64,000 nucleotides of DNA, from contig JAVBJU010000031.1 of assembly GCA_031546825.1 (NCBI GenBank), forward strand, positions 62,001 through 126,000, written 5' to 3'. The notes below the pieces were generated by a model. The model had not been told where the DNA came from, did not search any database, and saw only the letters and a list, made by a program, of their open reading frames with translations. The position numbers and the translations under genes were made by a program. Below are positions 62,693 through 64,000 of this stretch, piece by piece. The stretch's first letter is position 1; each line of letters opens with the position of its first letter. Source of the DNA: Hohaiivirga sp031546825. GTDB lineage: Bacteria > Pseudomonadota > Alphaproteobacteria > Rhizobiales > Beijerinckiaceae.

Positions 62693-64000
62693 TTATTTTG
62701 CTTTCGGACCGACGCCACTTTTGAGGATCGAGCCGAAGAAGCTGTAAAGGGCGTCTCCCGCGATACATCCAGCGGCAAACACTTCCATGCTGGGGCGGGC
62801 TTTCTCTCCCCAATTCTTCATGATGATGAGACGCAACGCGATACCGACCAGCACGGCCCAACCTGCCAACGGATTGGGGATCAGAAGGCCGGTGGAGAGC
62901 ATGACGCCGAGCTGCCGTTTGGTGCCGCCGATGAACTGGATGAGCGCTCCGGGGATGGCCCAGAGAGCGAGCTTGAGGGCCACGCCTTCCGCAATACCCG
63001 CCTGGATCGTCGTGATGTAAACTTTGGCGACCGGTGGGACGAGCCCTTGGGAAAAATAGGCGTGGTAGGAGAGATAAACCACCGGAATACAAATGATGAA
63101 AGCCATCATCACGCCAATGAGCTGCTGGCGGCGCCCTTCCATCTCGAAAGCGGGGTCTTCGCCATAGCCACGCAGGATGAAGCCAGCCTTGAGGTCGTAG
63201 CCCATATCGGCAAAGGCCGGGCCTGTGGCAGCAGCGAAGGCGCACAGCACCACCAACGCCAGTTGCGGGAAGCCAAGCATCATACCGATGAGCAGCGTAA
63301 TAAGCGCCACGGCAAAGGCCGGGAACCAACCGGAATGCATTGCGGCAATGCCGACGATCAGTTCGTGCACGAAGGCTGCGAAAGCGGCGTAAATGACGAA
63401 GGCAATGAGCATGGGGAGGCTCATTTCGGTATAGAGGCCGCAGCCGAATGCGAGCAATGCGGCAAGGACGATATAAGCCACCGCACCGAAGCCCAGCGAA
63501 TGTTTGACGCTGGTGGTGTCGCGGGTCACTTCGGCCTCGCTCATATTCTCCGCCCTCTTGGTGCGGATCAGAGCCACCACCTGAAACAGCGCGACGATAC
63601 CAGCGCCGATCATCAGGCCGTGGGGCATATATATGGCATTGAGATCGTATCCGGTCAGCGTGATCGAGTAGCCGCGCGACAGAAGGCCGATGCCGAACAT
63701 GCTCAACGCCCAGATGTTGCTGATGAAGGCGGTGCCGAAAGCTGACATGGAAATGCCGAGCACAGTGCCTGTGATGCCAGCGGCGACACCCGCCACCAGG
63801 AGCACCGCCTGTCTGCCGCCGGAATCTCCCGCCTTTATCGCCTCAGCCGCCGCCACGCCGGGTGGCCATGCGCCGCTTGCCGGAAAGACGCGGGTGTCGA
63901 ACATCCGATAGAGCATATAGCCATCCAGCAGCATGGCAAAGCTCACGCCGATGAAGACCGGCAGAACCAGATCAGGCCGCCCGAACATGAAGGGCAGGGC
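62693..64000 (-). CDS. OPT family oligopeptide transporter, C-terminal part (partial)
   Basis: The frame stays open through the right edge (ALPF precedes the first internal Met), so the N terminus is missing; about 435 residues are visible. Roughly ten membrane segments, the conserved GYDLNAIYMPHGLMIGAG and MGYDLKAGFILRGYGEDP stretches, and a GALIQFIGGTKRQLGVMLS region fit the OPT/YSL superfamily, which moves peptides or metal chelates with protons. It is the first visible gene of the leftward OPT-DUF1177-AroM cluster; the DUF1177 start lies 15 bases after its stop. Confidence 0.88.
   Translation of the reverse strand, partial: ALPFMFGRPDLVLPVFIGVSFAMLLDGYMLYRMFDTRVFPASGAWPPGVAAAEAIKAGDSGGRQAVLLVAGVAAGITGTVLGISMSAFGTAFISNIWALSMFGIGLLSRGYSITLTGYDLNAIYMPHGLMIGAGIVALFQVVALIRTKRAENMSEAEVTRDTTSVKHSLGFGAVAYIVLAALLAFGCGLYTEMSLPMLIAFVIYAAFAAFVHELIVGIAAMHSGWFPAFAVALITLLIGMMLGFPQLALVVLCAFAAATGPAFADMGYDLKAGFILRGYGEDPAFEMEGRRQQLIGVMMAFIICIPVVYLSYHAYFSQGLVPPVAKVYITTIQAGIAEGVALKLALWAIPGALIQFIGGTKRQLGVMLSTGLLIPNPLAGWAVLVGIALRLIIMKNWGEKARPSMEVFAAGCIAGDALYSFFGSILKSGVGPKAK

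Noticed and set aside
62627..63745. A 372-codon plus-strand frame over the OPT gene
   Set aside because: Its translation is His/Gln/Glu-rich, typical of the reverse of membrane-protein codons; the minus-strand OPT reading is conserved.
1..64000. tRNA, rRNA, insertion sequence, integrase or prophage genes
   Set aside because: I looked for cloverleaf-like segments, transposase and integrase motifs and found none that I could support.

Overview
The window reads as ordinary chromosome of an alphaproteobacterium, most likely of the order Hyphomicrobiales (Rhizobiales). The pointers are the fabD-fabG-acpP-fabF-mltG-yicC-gmk order, the lptF-lptG-lptD-pdxA-rsmA block next to pepA-holC, an acyl carrier protein of the rhizobial type, and G+C-rich codon use nearly throughout. 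I do not assign a genus. No rRNA, tRNA, CRISPR array, insertion sequence or prophage is visible.

Layout. 1-6101: fatty-acid synthesis (fabD end, fabG, acpP, fabF), then mltG, yicC and gmk, closed by a terminator. 6182-7492: a KgtP-like 2-oxoglutarate permease. 7864-14570 (minus): lptF, lptG, lptD, pdxA and rsmA, tightly packed; surA, often found between lptD and pdxA, is missing. 14854-19097: pepA, holC, an exported S10 serine carboxypeptidase and a small lipoprotein. 19142-22110 (minus): a YheS-type ABC-F protein, a small ART-like protein and a CobB-type sirtuin. 22346-26408: a classical autotransporter with a long leader. 26600-29420: an accessory patch with two VapBC toxin-antitoxin modules around a lone, A+T-rich HsdR_N-like nuclease. 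29485-31799: an intergenic palindromic repeat, a UDP-GlcNAc-type dehydrogenase and a Crp/Fnr regulator. 32006-34977: potGHI without potF. 35019-36314: a second MHS-type permease.

36956-45384 is a coherent peptide-scavenging operon: a GsiABCD-type importer followed by a DmpA-type aminopeptidase, a DppA-type D-aminopeptidase, an isoaspartyl peptidase and a small secreted cysteine protein. After it come a DUF533 protein, an AsmA-like protein, a MITE-like palindrome and an IclR regulator.

49615-57903 (minus) is the most interesting part. It is a type I secretion locus with ABC exporter and HlyD adaptor, led by two large proteins without signal peptides and without RTX repeats. Both are built from the same Q-x-N / D-x-D-x-N / S-G-G-N-x-Q-x-N module: seven tandem copies in the first, degenerate copies in the second. 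A perfect 14-bp hairpin separates them, two mutually exclusive hairpins lie in the leader, and a LuxR-type regulator ends the gene run. I read this as an undescribed family of secreted surface or matrix proteins.

The right end carries an exported Gly/Trp/Asn-rich protein (58603-60966) and a minus-strand OPT transporter-DUF1177-AroM cluster that runs off the window.
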